Origin: Streptomyces sp. ICC1
GTDB lineage: Bacteria > Actinomycetota > Actinomycetes > Streptomycetales > Streptomycetaceae
DNA: 64,000 bases
Direction of reading: 5' to 3'
Assembly (NCBI RefSeq): GCF_003287935.1
Contig: NZ_CP030287.1
Location: 2,059,070-2,123,069, forward strand
Every line of letters begins with the position of its first letter. Position 1 is the stretch's first letter. Under the pieces are notes generated by a model, which worked only from the letters and a program-made list of their open reading frames with translations, was not told the DNA's origin and searched no databases. This document shows positions 34,201 through 42,044 of the stretch, in pieces. A program made the translations under genes and the position numbers.

Positions 34201-35178
34201 TCAGCCCGAACCAGCGACCAGTGCCTCGCCGAGCGGGGTGCGCCGGTAGAGCACCGACCGTCCGGACCGGGCGCGAACGAGCAGCCCCGCGCCTCGCAGG
34301 ATGGCGAGGTGGTCTCCTACCGCGCCGGGTGCCATGGCGAGGCTTCGGGCGAGATGGCTGGTACTGGCCGGGGCGTCCAGCGCCAACAGCAGCCGGGCTC
34401 GGGCCCGGCCGACCAGAGCGGTCAGCGCGTCCGGTTGGGGGACGCTCTCCTGTTCGCCCCACAGGGCGGCGGTGCCGCGGGCACGGTAGACCAAGGTCCT
34501 GGGCCAGGGGTCTTCCATTTGGGCGGCGATATGCCCGACGATGGCCGAAGGGATCAGCAGGAGCCCGTCGCCGGCGAGGCGGACTGTTCCGCCTCGGAAG
34601 AAGCCGATCTCGATACCGCCGGCGCGCCAGGCGACGCCCGAGTGCAGGCTCTCGATGGCCGCGGCCCATCCGTGTTCGCCGATCACACCCACCCGGTGCA
34701 CGACATCGCGCTCACAGATCGCGCGCAGCTGCGGCCAGTCCGCGGCGAGCAGCTCGTGCCACGCCTGGTCCATCGCCTCGGCGATCCTGGAGACGGCATC
34801 CGCCGAGTCCAGCACTGCGCGTACGCGGGGATCACGGGCGGACGGGCCGGTCGCGGTGGCGGCGAATTCGTGGCGGGCCGCTTCCAGCGGTGTGGCCCGG
34901 ATCACGGCCAGGTCGTCAGCCCAGGTCTGGATGAGGCCGCGCGGGGGCGGGGCGACGAAGTTCGGTCCGCCTTGCGGGGCCTGCAGCGCGAGGGCGGCGT
35001 CCAGTTCGGTCTCGCGGCGAAGCCGTTCAAAGGCCGGCATGAGCCGGGCGGCCCAGGCTCGCGGCAGCGGCTGGCCTTGGCCGGCGAGCGAGCGCAGCAG
35101 CAAACAGAGGTCCAGTGCAGGCGACAGCGCGAAGCGGCTGCGCAGCAGGTCCTCGACGGAGACTTCGAAGCGCAGCAC
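34201..35178 (-). CDS. ArsR-like transcriptional regulator (DUF5937 plus C-terminal HTH)
   Basis: The 325-residue protein has an N-terminal alpha-helical domain of the DUF5937 type (about 1-230) and a C-terminal ArsR-like winged HTH (about 245-320: LLLALDAPASTSHLARSLAM, GDHLAILRGAGLLVRARSGR). The cysteine metal sites of classical ArsR are absent, so the ligand is probably organic. It is divergent from the MFS gene with an 89-bp gap holding a perfect palindrome, so it very likely represses the pump and itself. The GTG start at 35178 gives the family-typical N-terminus LRFEVSVEDLL. Confidence 0.85.
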   Translation of the reverse strand: MLRFEVSVEDLLRSRFALSPALDLCLLLRSLAGQGQPLPRAWAARLMPAFERLRRETELDAALALQAPQGGPNFVAPPPRGLIQTWADDLAVIRATPLEAARHEFAATATGPSARDPRVRAVLDSADAVSRIAEAMDQAWHELLAADWPQLRAICERDVVHRVGVIGEHGWAAAIESLHSGVAWRAGGIEIGFFRGGTVRLAGDGLLLIPSAIVGHIAAQMEDPWPRTLVYRARGTAALWGEQESVPQPDALTALVGRARARLLLALDAPASTSHLARSLAMAPGAVGDHLAILRGAGLLVRARSGRSVLYRRTPLGEALVAGSG

Positions 35179-35208
35179 CCTGCGACGCTACCGCAGGACG
35201 TCCGTTCC

Positions 35209-35228
35209 GATTCGTCGAGCGACGAATC
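35209..35228. promoter_or_regulatory. Palindromic operator between regulator and pump
   Basis: GATTCGTCG-AG-CGACGAATC: perfect 9-bp arms around a 2-bp centre in the regulator/MFS divergent space, 40 bp upstream of the MFS start. It is the likely binding site of the ArsR-like repressor. Confidence 0.75.
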
Positions 35229-35267
35229 ATTGTTGGGTGGGGTGGGCGCACGGCGAGGCTGGGCGTC

Positions 35268-36584
35268 ATGACCCCAACCGCCGAGCCCGCGCAGGGCAAC
35301 CACCGTGCCACCTACCGGGAGGTGCTGGCCGAGCCGCGATTCCGGCTGCTCTTCTCAACCCGCACCGTCGCGATCACTGCGGACGCGCTGCGTATCACCA
35401 CGTTCTCGGTGCTGGTCTTCTCGGCCACCGGCTCTGCGCTGCTGAGCGCACTGGCCTTCGGCATCGGCTTCATCCCGCAGCTGTTCGGCTCGCTGCTGCT
35501 GGGCTCACTGGCCGACCGACTGCCGCCCCGCGCGCTCATCACCGGCGGCTACGCCTTGACGTGCGCCGCCGCCCTGCTGCTCGCCCTCGTGCGGATGCCG
35601 ATCGCGGCAAGCCTCGGTGTCGTGGCGCTGGTCGCCCTCGCCACACCGGTGTTTCACGGCGCGTCGAGTCGGCTGGTCGCGCAGTCGCTGGAGGGCGACG
35701 CCTATGTACTGGGCCGCTCACTGAACAACATCGCCTCCTCCGGCGCGCAATTGTTCGGTCTGGCGCTGGGAGGCGCGGCCGTTGCGGTACTCGGCCCACA
35801 CCGGGCACTCGCGGTAAGCGCCGCCCTCTACCTCGGTTGCGCGCTCGCTATCCGCATCCGGCTACCCCGGCTGCAGCCGGGAGAGTTCGGCGTCACACCC
35901 GGCAGCGCTCGGGGCGACGGCGGGGCCGTCCGGGCAAGCCTGCACGGTGCCGGCCGGCTGCTGCGCGGACGCACGGTGCGACGACTGATGCTGGCCCAGT
36001 GGCTACCGACCGGCTTCGTAGCGGGCGCGGAAGGTCTGATCGTCGCCTACGCAGGAGGACGCCACTTCGCGCCCGGCTGGTACGCGGTGCTGATGGGCTG
36101 TCTGCCGGTCGGCATGCTTGTCGGCGACCTGCTGGTGGGCCGACTCCTCCGGCCACTCACCCGGGAGCGACTGGTAGTCCCGTTGATTGCGCTGATGGGA
36201 CTGCCGCTGGTCGGCTTCGCTGCCGAGCCCGGAGTGGGCGTCTCGTCCTGTCTGCTGCTGCTCTGCGGCTTCGGATTCGCCTATGGTCTCGGCTTGCAAC
36301 GGCCGTTCCTGGATGCCCTGCCGCAGGATGGTCAGGGCCAGGCCTTCGGTCTGCTCGGCTCCGGCGGCATGACGCTACAGGGCGTCGGGCCGGCGTGCTT
36401 CGGGTTGGTGGCCGCAGGCATCGGAACAGGCGGCGCAATCGCCCTGGCAGGTGGCGCGGCGGCGCTTACCGCCGGCTGGATTCTCACCTGGCACCCGCCC
36501 ACCTCCCCGGTCCCCGTCCCGAACTACTCAACGGGATCGGAGAACGGCACCGAACAGCATGCGTGTAGTTCTCCTGCGCAGTAA
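35268..36584 (+). CDS. MFS transporter (cargo of the mobile element)
   Basis: The 438-residue protein has 12 hydrophobic helices and the MFS loop motif GSLADRLPPRALI. It belongs to the drug-export branch often found next to DUF5937 regulators in actinomycetes. The substrate is unknown but is expected to be a ligand of the divergent regulator. Its start ATG lies 40 bp after the operator. It is the plausible selectable cargo of the transposon. Confidence 0.87.
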   Translation: MTPTAEPAQGNHRATYREVLAEPRFRLLFSTRTVAITADALRITTFSVLVFSATGSALLSALAFGIGFIPQLFGSLLLGSLADRLPPRALITGGYALTCAAALLLALVRMPIAASLGVVALVALATPVFHGASSRLVAQSLEGDAYVLGRSLNNIASSGAQLFGLALGGAAVAVLGPHRALAVSAALYLGCALAIRIRLPRLQPGEFGVTPGSARGDGGAVRASLHGAGRLLRGRTVRRLMLAQWLPTGFVAGAEGLIVAYAGGRHFAPGWYAVLMGCLPVGMLVGDLLVGRLLRPLTRERLVVPLIALMGLPLVGFAAEPGVGVSSCLLLLCGFGFAYGLGLQRPFLDALPQDGQGQAFGLLGSGGMTLQGVGPACFGLVAAGIGTGGAIALAGGAAALTAGWILTWHPPTSPVPVPNYSTGSENGTEQHACSSPAQ

Positions 36585-36789
36585 CCGCCGCAGGTCGAGT
36601 CACCACCACACCCGTCGGTCACGCCCAGGCCCTCAGCCTGATCACCGCCCCCGAACTGCGCCAGAGCCTGTACGACGTCCACGCCCACGCACTCACCCTG
36701 TATCCACCCCGAGCTCTGCGGCCTAGCGCATCTCGCTGCTACCCCGCCAACCGACGACACCAGCCGTACGGGCGTGCGAGGCTCGCACC
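36585..36789. other. Short non-genic stretch in the element
   Basis: About 200 bp. One frame gives a protein-like fragment (GRVTTTPVGHAQALSLITAP and about 25 further residues) with no start or domain, perhaps the remains of a gene. I see no intact feature. Confidence 0.35.
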
Positions 36790-37005
36790 ATGACGACGGA
36801 GAGCAGCCAGGAGTACGGGAAGCACAAGAAGTTCCGCCAGTTTGTCGACTGCCCGCGCTGCGGCTACACCGACTTTCCTCCCGGCCAACTCAATGAGGAA
36901 CAAACGATTGAGACCCGGACGTGCGAGGACTGCGGCACGGAGGTAGAAACAGAACCATTCTTTACCGCGCCTCCAGGCGAAGCCACCCACACCTTCGATA
37001 GCTGA
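36790..37005 (+). CDS. Small zinc-ribbon protein
   Basis: The 71-residue protein carries CPRCGYTDFPPG and CEDCGTEVETEPF, two CxxC pairs about 23 residues apart: a classic zinc ribbon. The ATG is preceded by a purine-rich segment. It lies 18 bp before the right-end repeats, so it is the last cargo gene. It resembles no specific family I can name; zinc ribbons of this size often bind nucleic acid or act as partners. Confidence 0.65.
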   Translation: MTTESSQEYGKHKKFRQFVDCPRCGYTDFPPGQLNEEQTIETRTCEDCGTEVETEPFFTAPPGEATHTFDS

Positions 37006-37022
37006 GATCCCTGGGCCAAAGT

Positions 37023-37062
37023 CCCGACAACTTCGAACCCGACAGTCGACTTGCCTAATGAA
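37023..37062 (-). repeat. Right terminal inverted repeat of the recombinase element
   Basis: Read inward on the minus strand this begins TTCATTAGGC (37053-37062), then ACTGTCGGGTT (37036-37046) and AGTTGTCGGG (37023-37032). Two copies of the TGTCGGG block occur here against one on the left. Confidence 0.75.
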
Positions 37063-37066
37063 GGTA

Positions 37067-37642
37067 CTGGTTGTCGCCGTGGATGTATCCGACGGGAACC
37101 GGCCCGACGTGGCGCAGCTGGGCGGCGTGGTCGCGGACCAGCTGCTGCTCGCCGTCGGTGAGTCTGTCTCCGGCGCGGGTCAGGTACTTCTCCGCCCCGT
37201 CGGCGGCGGCCTCCAGAGAGGCTTCGGCTTCCACCCGATCGGCACGGCAGAGCTCCCCGGCCTCGTGCAGCCGGGCACACAGCGCCCCAGCTTGCTGGTG
37301 GACGGCCCGCCAGTCGCCGGCGGACAGGCTGAGCGCCTTCGCCGGGGTACCGGGGACCGCGGTGAGCAGCAGGGCCAGGTCCTCGGCCCGGCTGTCGATG
37401 AGGCTGGGTGCCCGGCTGTGCCCGAGGGCGGGGACGACATGCCTGTATGCGCGGGTCTCACGGGTGAAGAACTTCTCGCTCGGCGAGACCTTCACGTACC
37501 GGTGCACGCCGTCAGCGCCCTCCACCTCCCACACTCGGGAGCGGTCCCAGTCGTGCGAGGCGTCGCGTACGGAGACGATGGACCCGATCCGCTGCTCCGC
37601 CCACCCCCGCACCGCCGGCGGCAGTAGCTTCGGCTGCCTCAT
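37067..37642 (-). pseudogene. N-terminal half of the split phosphotransferase-family gene
   Basis: From ATG 37642 the minus strand encodes 192 residues of an aminoglycoside-phosphotransferase-like kinase: a beta-rich N-lobe (RVWEVEGADGVHRYVKVSPS with the ATP-binding Lys), helical linker, and the start of the catalytic loop GYIHGDNQ. The frame then runs three codons into the mobile element (YLH, stop at 37055). The second half is at 27530-27840. The upstream ABC exporter gene is on the same strand, so all three formed one series before insertion. Confidence 0.92.
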
Positions 37643-37784
37643 CGGACGGACCTCCTACTGGGGCGCTCGGATCCCGAAGGGCCGCATGCAGGGCCGTCGG
37701 ATGTGGTGAGGTGGGGGAGCAACGAGTTCTCCTTGCTGGGTCGGCCACGACGGACGACGGTGGGTCGGGCGGGGGTGGAGCCGG

Positions 37785-39674
37785 TCAGCGGTCCTGGGAG
37801 AGGGCGAGGAGCTCGGCGAAGGTCCCGCCGCCGTGGACAAGATCGTCGTAGCGGCCCTGTTCGGAGATCCGACCGTCTTCCAGCACGATGATGTGGTCCG
37901 CGATCTTCGTGTTTTCCAGCCGGTGGGTGACCATGATCGTGATCCGGTCGGCGGCGATGGCCTTGATCTGCTCGAAGATCAGATGCTCACCACGCGGGTC
38001 CATCTGAGAAGTCGGCTCGTCCAAGATCAACAACTCGGGCTTGCGGTACAGGGCCCGGGCGCACGCCTCGCGCTGCCACTCCCCGCCGGAGAAAGTGATG
38101 CCTCCCCAGATATCGCGGGCCTGGAGGGTGTTCAGCCCGTTGGGGAGGTCTTCGACGGCTTTGCGCAGGCCGACCGCGTCGATGGCCTCCCATACGGGTC
38201 CGTCGTCGTGGGTGTGCGGCTGGCCGAGGGTGATGTTCTCGCGAACCGGCCACGGCCACTTGGCGAACTCCTGCGGCACCAGGCCGGTACGTGCCCAGAC
38301 GCTGGCCGGGTCGGTGTCAGCGAGGTCGCTACCGTTCCAGGTGACCCTGCCCTTGTCGCAGAGGTAGATACCGGTGATCAGGCGCGACAGGGTCGACTTC
38401 CCGGAGCCGTTCGCTCCGACGATTGCGAGGATCTGGCCGCGCTCCAGGGTGAGGGAGACGCCGTCGACCGCAGGCTTGTCCTTCCCGGGGTACTGGTAGG
38501 AGACCTCTTCGAGCCGGATCTGCTGGACCGAGCCGGTGATCTCGCCCGGTCCGCGCTGGGGCGTAAGGGCGGCGGCCTCGTCGAGGAAGGACTGCATGTC
38601 GGTGAGATAGAGGCTGGTGTGGAAGATGGCGGCGCCGTTGATGACAACCTGGGACAGGGCGGCGAGTGCGGTCTGGACGGCGATGACGGCCGTGGCGGCG
38701 ATGGCGGGTTCGATCCGGCCGGTCACGGCGAGCCAGGCGAGCGCCCCCCACGTTGCGAGGAGGAAGACGCCGCCGGCCAGCGCGGAGAGCAGGGAGATCC
38801 GCAAGGTCCGCGGTGCGGCGGCCAGGTTCCGCCGGTCGCACCGGTCGGACAGGGCCCGGTACCAGTAGACGAGGTAGTCGGTCATCGAGTTGGCACGAAC
38901 CTCGTCCCCATACTGGGATGCGGTGGCCCACCAGCGCATCATCCCGCGCACGTTGCGGTCGGAGATGTTCGAGTAGTGGATCTCGTAGTCGACACGGGCG
39001 GTCAGCACAGCTCCGATGCCGGCGGGGAGTACGGCGAGGAGCAGCAGGGGCAACATCATGACGTTGAGCAGGGACAGGACGCTGCCGGCGGTGACCAGGC
39101 GGATCAGGGAGGACATGAAGCGCTGGGCGTCGGTGACCATCACGTGGGTGCGGACCACCCCCATCTCGGCCGCCTCCTGCCGGTCGGAGAAGCCGTCCCC
39201 GGCGTAGGCCGAGGCCTCGACCCGGCAGACCGCCTCGACCAGGGCGCTGTCCGTCTCCGAGGTGAGCAGCGGGGTGATCCGTCGGGCGGCGTAGGTGGCC
39301 ACGGCCCCTGCGACGCGGTTCATCGTGGCGGCGAGCGCGACCACGAGCAGCGCGGGCAACGCTCCGTGAAGACGGTCGCCGGCACTGCCGGCGCCGAGTA
39401 CGGGCCCCATCGCGCGGGCGGTGGCGGCCAGCAGCACCGCGGCGGATACGCCCGTGATGACCTGGCACCCGATCAGGAGCCGTACGGCCTGCCGGTCGGT
39501 CTGCCACGACAGCCGGCCGATGCGGGCCAGGACCGACGGGAGCGTGGCGCACAGCTTCTGGAAGGAGACCTCGGCGAGTGGGTTGACGGAATACTGCCCG
39601 CTGTAGGTGATCTCCGCCGGAGGCGGCGGAGGCGGAGCACCGGCCGGTTTGCTGTGTGCTTCGGACGTGGTCAT
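37785..39674 (-). CDS. ABC exporter, fused membrane and ATPase domains
   Basis: The 629-residue half-transporter has six membrane helices (about 65-340) and a C-terminal ATPase with Walker A GANGSGKST, signature FSGGEWQREACA, Walker B LLILDEPTSQMDP and H-loop VTHRLEN. A Pro-rich stretch (PPPPPPAE) lies near the start. Such proteins act as homodimers exporting lipids, peptides or drugs. The downstream genes on the same strand are the interrupted phosphotransferase and the MFS transporter, suggesting an export/self-protection locus. Confidence 0.9.
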   Translation of the reverse strand: MTTSEAHSKPAGAPPPPPPAEITYSGQYSVNPLAEVSFQKLCATLPSVLARIGRLSWQTDRQAVRLLIGCQVITGVSAAVLLAATARAMGPVLGAGSAGDRLHGALPALLVVALAATMNRVAGAVATYAARRITPLLTSETDSALVEAVCRVEASAYAGDGFSDRQEAAEMGVVRTHVMVTDAQRFMSSLIRLVTAGSVLSLLNVMMLPLLLLAVLPAGIGAVLTARVDYEIHYSNISDRNVRGMMRWWATASQYGDEVRANSMTDYLVYWYRALSDRCDRRNLAAAPRTLRISLLSALAGGVFLLATWGALAWLAVTGRIEPAIAATAVIAVQTALAALSQVVINGAAIFHTSLYLTDMQSFLDEAAALTPQRGPGEITGSVQQIRLEEVSYQYPGKDKPAVDGVSLTLERGQILAIVGANGSGKSTLSRLITGIYLCDKGRVTWNGSDLADTDPASVWARTGLVPQEFAKWPWPVRENITLGQPHTHDDGPVWEAIDAVGLRKAVEDLPNGLNTLQARDIWGGITFSGGEWQREACARALYRKPELLILDEPTSQMDPRGEHLIFEQIKAIAADRITIMVTHRLENTKIADHIIVLEDGRISEQGRYDDLVHGGGTFAELLALSQDR

Positions 39675-40250
39675 CGGGTCCCCCTGGATCGCCGGTCGGA
39701 CGCTGTCGGAAGCTCAACGACAGCCTCCATTTTTCGAACACACGTTTTTCGGTCGGCCCCGAACTCCCGGAATAGAGCGCCGGGCGGACCGTGGGAACTA
39801 CACCGATCCGCTCCCGACAACGGCGCTGCCACCAAAGGTGGTTGGCCGAATCGCCGACGTTTCCAAGCGCCGCAAGGCCACGGGTGAGTTGGAGCGGATC
39901 GGGCTGGGCTCGCTTGTAGGGTGCAGGGCCTCTCGACGGCCACGGCCCCCTGGGGAGCTGACTGCTCGCCCGAGCGGGCGCGGCGTTGGGCTTCCGATTC
40001 GCCCGCTCACCCATTTGGGGTATCGCTCGGAAATGGTTCTGCATGACGGAAAGCGAGTTGTCGGGGTGCGGAATGACGCTGCGGTCGGCAATGCGCTGAC
40101 GTGAGTACCGGCTTCGGTCGGGGTGCCGTGGCCGCCCAGCTCTGCACGCAACGGATAGGGGAGAGGCGAGAGCCGTGAAGTGAACCAGGGGACATTTCCA
40201 AGCCTGTACTCTGACGCCCAATCTCCCCCTGACAACAAAGGTGACGCACT
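39675..40250. other. Intergenic region between divergent ABC exporter and HIT genes
   Basis: About 575 bp with no credible gene. It contains an AT-rich patch near 39728-39752 just upstream of the exporter start (probable promoter) and a small hairpin CCACC-AAA-GGTGG near 39828. I see no repeats or known sites. Confidence 0.5.
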
Positions 40251-40631
40251 GTGAAGACCGAAGCGCCGGTGAGCGACTTCTACTGCAACAAGGTCCTCAG
40301 CGGGCTGGTGGAAATCCAGCCGGTGGTCGAGACGGAGCGGGTGCTCGCCTTCCACCACACCAACCCGTCGTATCCAGTGCACATCGTGGTGATTCCGAAG
40401 GCGCACGTTCCCTCGCTCACGGACCTCGGCGACGCGGACCCCGGCTTGGTATACGAAGTGGTCGAGGTGGTCCGTGAAGTCGCGGCCATGGTGGAGAAGG
40501 AGCACGGTTCGTGTTCCGTCAACACGAACCTGGGGCTCTACCAGGAGTCGAAGCACATGCACTGGCACGTGTACTACCGCGGGGAGAGCGAGAGCGAGAT
40601 CCTCGGCATGTACGGCCACCACGACCGCTGA
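40251..40631 (+). CDS. HIT-family hydrolase
   Basis: The 126-residue protein is a complete HIT domain: PSYPVHIVVIPKAHVPSL in the core and the His triad HMHWHVYY at the C-terminus. HIT proteins hydrolyse or transfer nucleotidyl groups (AMP-lysine, adenylylated intermediates, dinucleotides). The GTG start at 40251 follows an AAAGGTGACGC ribosome-binding region. It converges with the MurG-like gene, its stop lying 2 bp from that gene's end. Given the neighbouring aaRS-like and nucleotide-related enzymes, a role in cleaving an aminoacyl-AMP or nucleotide side product is possible but unproven. Confidence 0.88.
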   Translation: MKTEAPVSDFYCNKVLSGLVEIQPVVETERVLAFHHTNPSYPVHIVVIPKAHVPSLTDLGDADPGLVYEVVEVVREVAAMVEKEHGSCSVNTNLGLYQESKHMHWHVYYRGESESEILGMYGHHDR

Positions 40632-40633
40632 CC

Positions 40634-41728
40634 TCAGCGCCGTACAGCGGCTGGCCTTGCAGCGGCCAGGGTCAGCCGGGCAACCGCGGAGGCGGCTTCA
40701 CGGGCATGGCGTGCCATGTCGTCCGGGTCCGCCCCGCGCGCGGTTCCCCGGAGCTTGCCGCAGGCCTGTACGAGAGGCTGCCCGTCGGCCAGGGCCTCGT
40801 CGGCTACGACGACGCAACGGGCCGGATTCCGTTCGGCGTACGCGGCGGCGTTTTCGATCTGGTCGCCGCGGCTGACGGACGTGGGCAGCGGCACGAGCAC
40901 GGCCGGGATGGCGAGAGCTTCGAGTTCGGCGAGGGTGGTTGCGCCGGCGCGGCCGATGACGGTGTCGGCCAGGTGCAGGGCGTCGTTCATGTCCTGGTGC
41001 AGGTATTCGAACTGCCAGTACCCGGCCCGTCCTTCGAGGCTGGGGTTCAGGTTGCCCTTGCCGCAGATGTGAAGGACCGCGTACTGGTCGCGCAGGGCGT
41101 CGAGTTGGGCGCGGACGGCCTTGTTGACGCGCTGGGAGCCGCTGCTGCCGCAGAAGACGAGCAGCACCCGGGTGCTCCCGGGTACCCCGAGGCGGTTGCG
41201 GAGGCCGGCGGGGTCTGCCGTGGTGAGGTCCGATCGGAGCGGGAGCCCGGTGATCTCCGCCTTGGCGGATAGCCAGCGCGGGGTTTCGGGGGCCGGCGTC
41301 GTGCTGAAGCAGACGGTGTCGGCGAGGCGCGCGAGAATGCGGTTGGCGAGTCCGAGGGAGCGGTCGGACTCGTGGATCACGATGGGGACCTTGCACAGCC
41401 AGGCGGCCACGCCGACCGGGACCGACACGTACGAGCCCTTGGAGAACAGGGCGTCGGGGCGCTCCGAGCGCATCACGCGCCAGGCGGCGGCCACCCCGCG
41501 TGCGACGGTGAGGGGCATGAGGAGGTTGCTCCACGAGCGGTGGCGCTTCAGCCCGGCGGCGGGCACTGCCCGAAAGGGCAGGCCGGCGCGCTCGGCGTAC
41601 TCGCTTTCGATGCTGCCGCTGCGGCCGATGAACACGAGCTGGGCTCCGGAGGCGGCGAGCTGGTCGGCCACGGCCAGGGCGGGGACGACGTGGCCGGCGC
41701 TCGCGCCACCGGTGATAGCGATCTTCAC
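40634..41728 (-). CDS. MurG-like GT28 glycosyltransferase
   Basis: The 364-residue GT-B enzyme resembles MurG: N-terminal GGASAGHVVPALAVADQL (the lipid/sugar-binding Gly loop), HESDRSLGLANR, then VFCGSSGSQRVN and GRAGATTLAELEAL in the nucleotide-sugar domain, and DQIENAAAY. MurG moves GlcNAc from UDP-GlcNAc to a lipid carrier. Position outside the division/cell-wall cluster and the altered loops indicate a specialised paralogue. It is transcribed in the same direction as the tRNA-like gene and the ProRS-like operon, starting 69 bp after the tRNA-like gene. GTG start. Confidence 0.87.
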   Translation of the reverse strand: MKIAITGGASAGHVVPALAVADQLAASGAQLVFIGRSGSIESEYAERAGLPFRAVPAAGLKRHRSWSNLLMPLTVARGVAAAWRVMRSERPDALFSKGSYVSVPVGVAAWLCKVPIVIHESDRSLGLANRILARLADTVCFSTTPAPETPRWLSAKAEITGLPLRSDLTTADPAGLRNRLGVPGSTRVLLVFCGSSGSQRVNKAVRAQLDALRDQYAVLHICGKGNLNPSLEGRAGYWQFEYLHQDMNDALHLADTVIGRAGATTLAELEALAIPAVLVPLPTSVSRGDQIENAAAYAERNPARCVVVADEALADGQPLVQACGKLRGTARGADPDDMARHAREAASAVARLTLAAARPAAVRR

Positions 41729-41796
41729 AGTATTCCCATTCGAGTTCTGTGCGGCACGCTGCAGCCGCACCCACCGGCAGAATTGAATTGTGTGTC

Positions 41797-41871
41797 TGGT
41801 CGGGTCGACTGGATTCGAACCAGTTCCTCGACAACGCTTTTGCCGTGCTCCACCAGTTGAGCTACGACCCG
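41797..41871 (-). tRNA. Non-canonical tRNA-like gene (proline-type acceptor, no U33)
   Basis: The 75-nt minus-strand sequence folds as a full cloverleaf: acceptor CGGGTCG/CGACCCG, D stem GCTC/GAGC with GG in the loop, anticodon stem CGGCA/TGTCG, T arm ACTGG-TTCGAAT-CCAGT, discriminator A73 and an encoded CCA. The anticodon loop is AAAGCGT: A at position 33 instead of the near-universal U, A34-G35-C36 as nominal anticodon. C1-G72 with A73 is the bacterial tRNA-Pro acceptor signature, yet the GG of a proline anticodon is missing. It lies between a ProRS paralogue and a MurG-like gene. I infer a dedicated, non-decoding amino-acid carrier. Confidence 0.8.
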
Positions 41872-42044
41872 TTTGAGTTGCAACGATGGCGACTATATGG
41901 CTGGCTATCTCGGCACGTCAACGGTGGGATGGGAATTGACTGGCGTGAATGTCGGAGGGTCCTGATAATTCGAGGCAGCCCGAATTGGCGTCGCTCGTAA
42001 TCGGAATTCGAGCGACGCCACGTTCGGTTAGTGGCCTGTTTGCT

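Larger units (their letters stand above)
27841..37066. mobile_element. 9.2 kb triple-tyrosine-recombinase transposon (Tn554/RIT-like) with cargo
   Basis: The element interrupts a phosphotransferase gene. Its ends are imperfect inverted repeats beginning TTCACTAGGC (left) and TTCATTAGGC (right, reverse complement), with AGTTGTCGGG repeated inside both ends. It encodes three overlapping tyrosine recombinases and a DUF6262-type protein, then an ArsR-like regulator, an MFS pump and a zinc ribbon. The target is ...TTCCTGGG|CT|GGTTGTC on the plus strand. The right junction carries an extra GGTA, which fits the short core sequence such recombinases carry from a previous site. No longer target duplication is visible, as expected for this recombinase type. 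Confidence 0.88.

Noticed and set aside
36585..36789. Small gene between the MFS and zinc-ribbon genes
   Set aside because: A protein-like fragment exists in one frame, but there is no start codon with ribosome-binding site and no recognised domain.
39607..40104. Plus-strand 165-codon frame before the HIT gene
   Set aside because: It begins inside the ABC exporter gene on the other strand and has low-complexity composition.
41797..41871. Ordinary tRNA-Ala(AGC)
   Set aside because: Loop AAAGCGT lacks U33, an A34 anticodon is not expected for alanine in Streptomyces, and the C1-G72/A73 acceptor lacks the G3-U70 alanine identity pair.
41797..41871. Second attachment site for the tRNA-Arg integrase
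   Set aside because: Only the short universal T-loop GGTTCGAATCC-like part is shared; acceptor and T-stem differ from tRNA-Arg.
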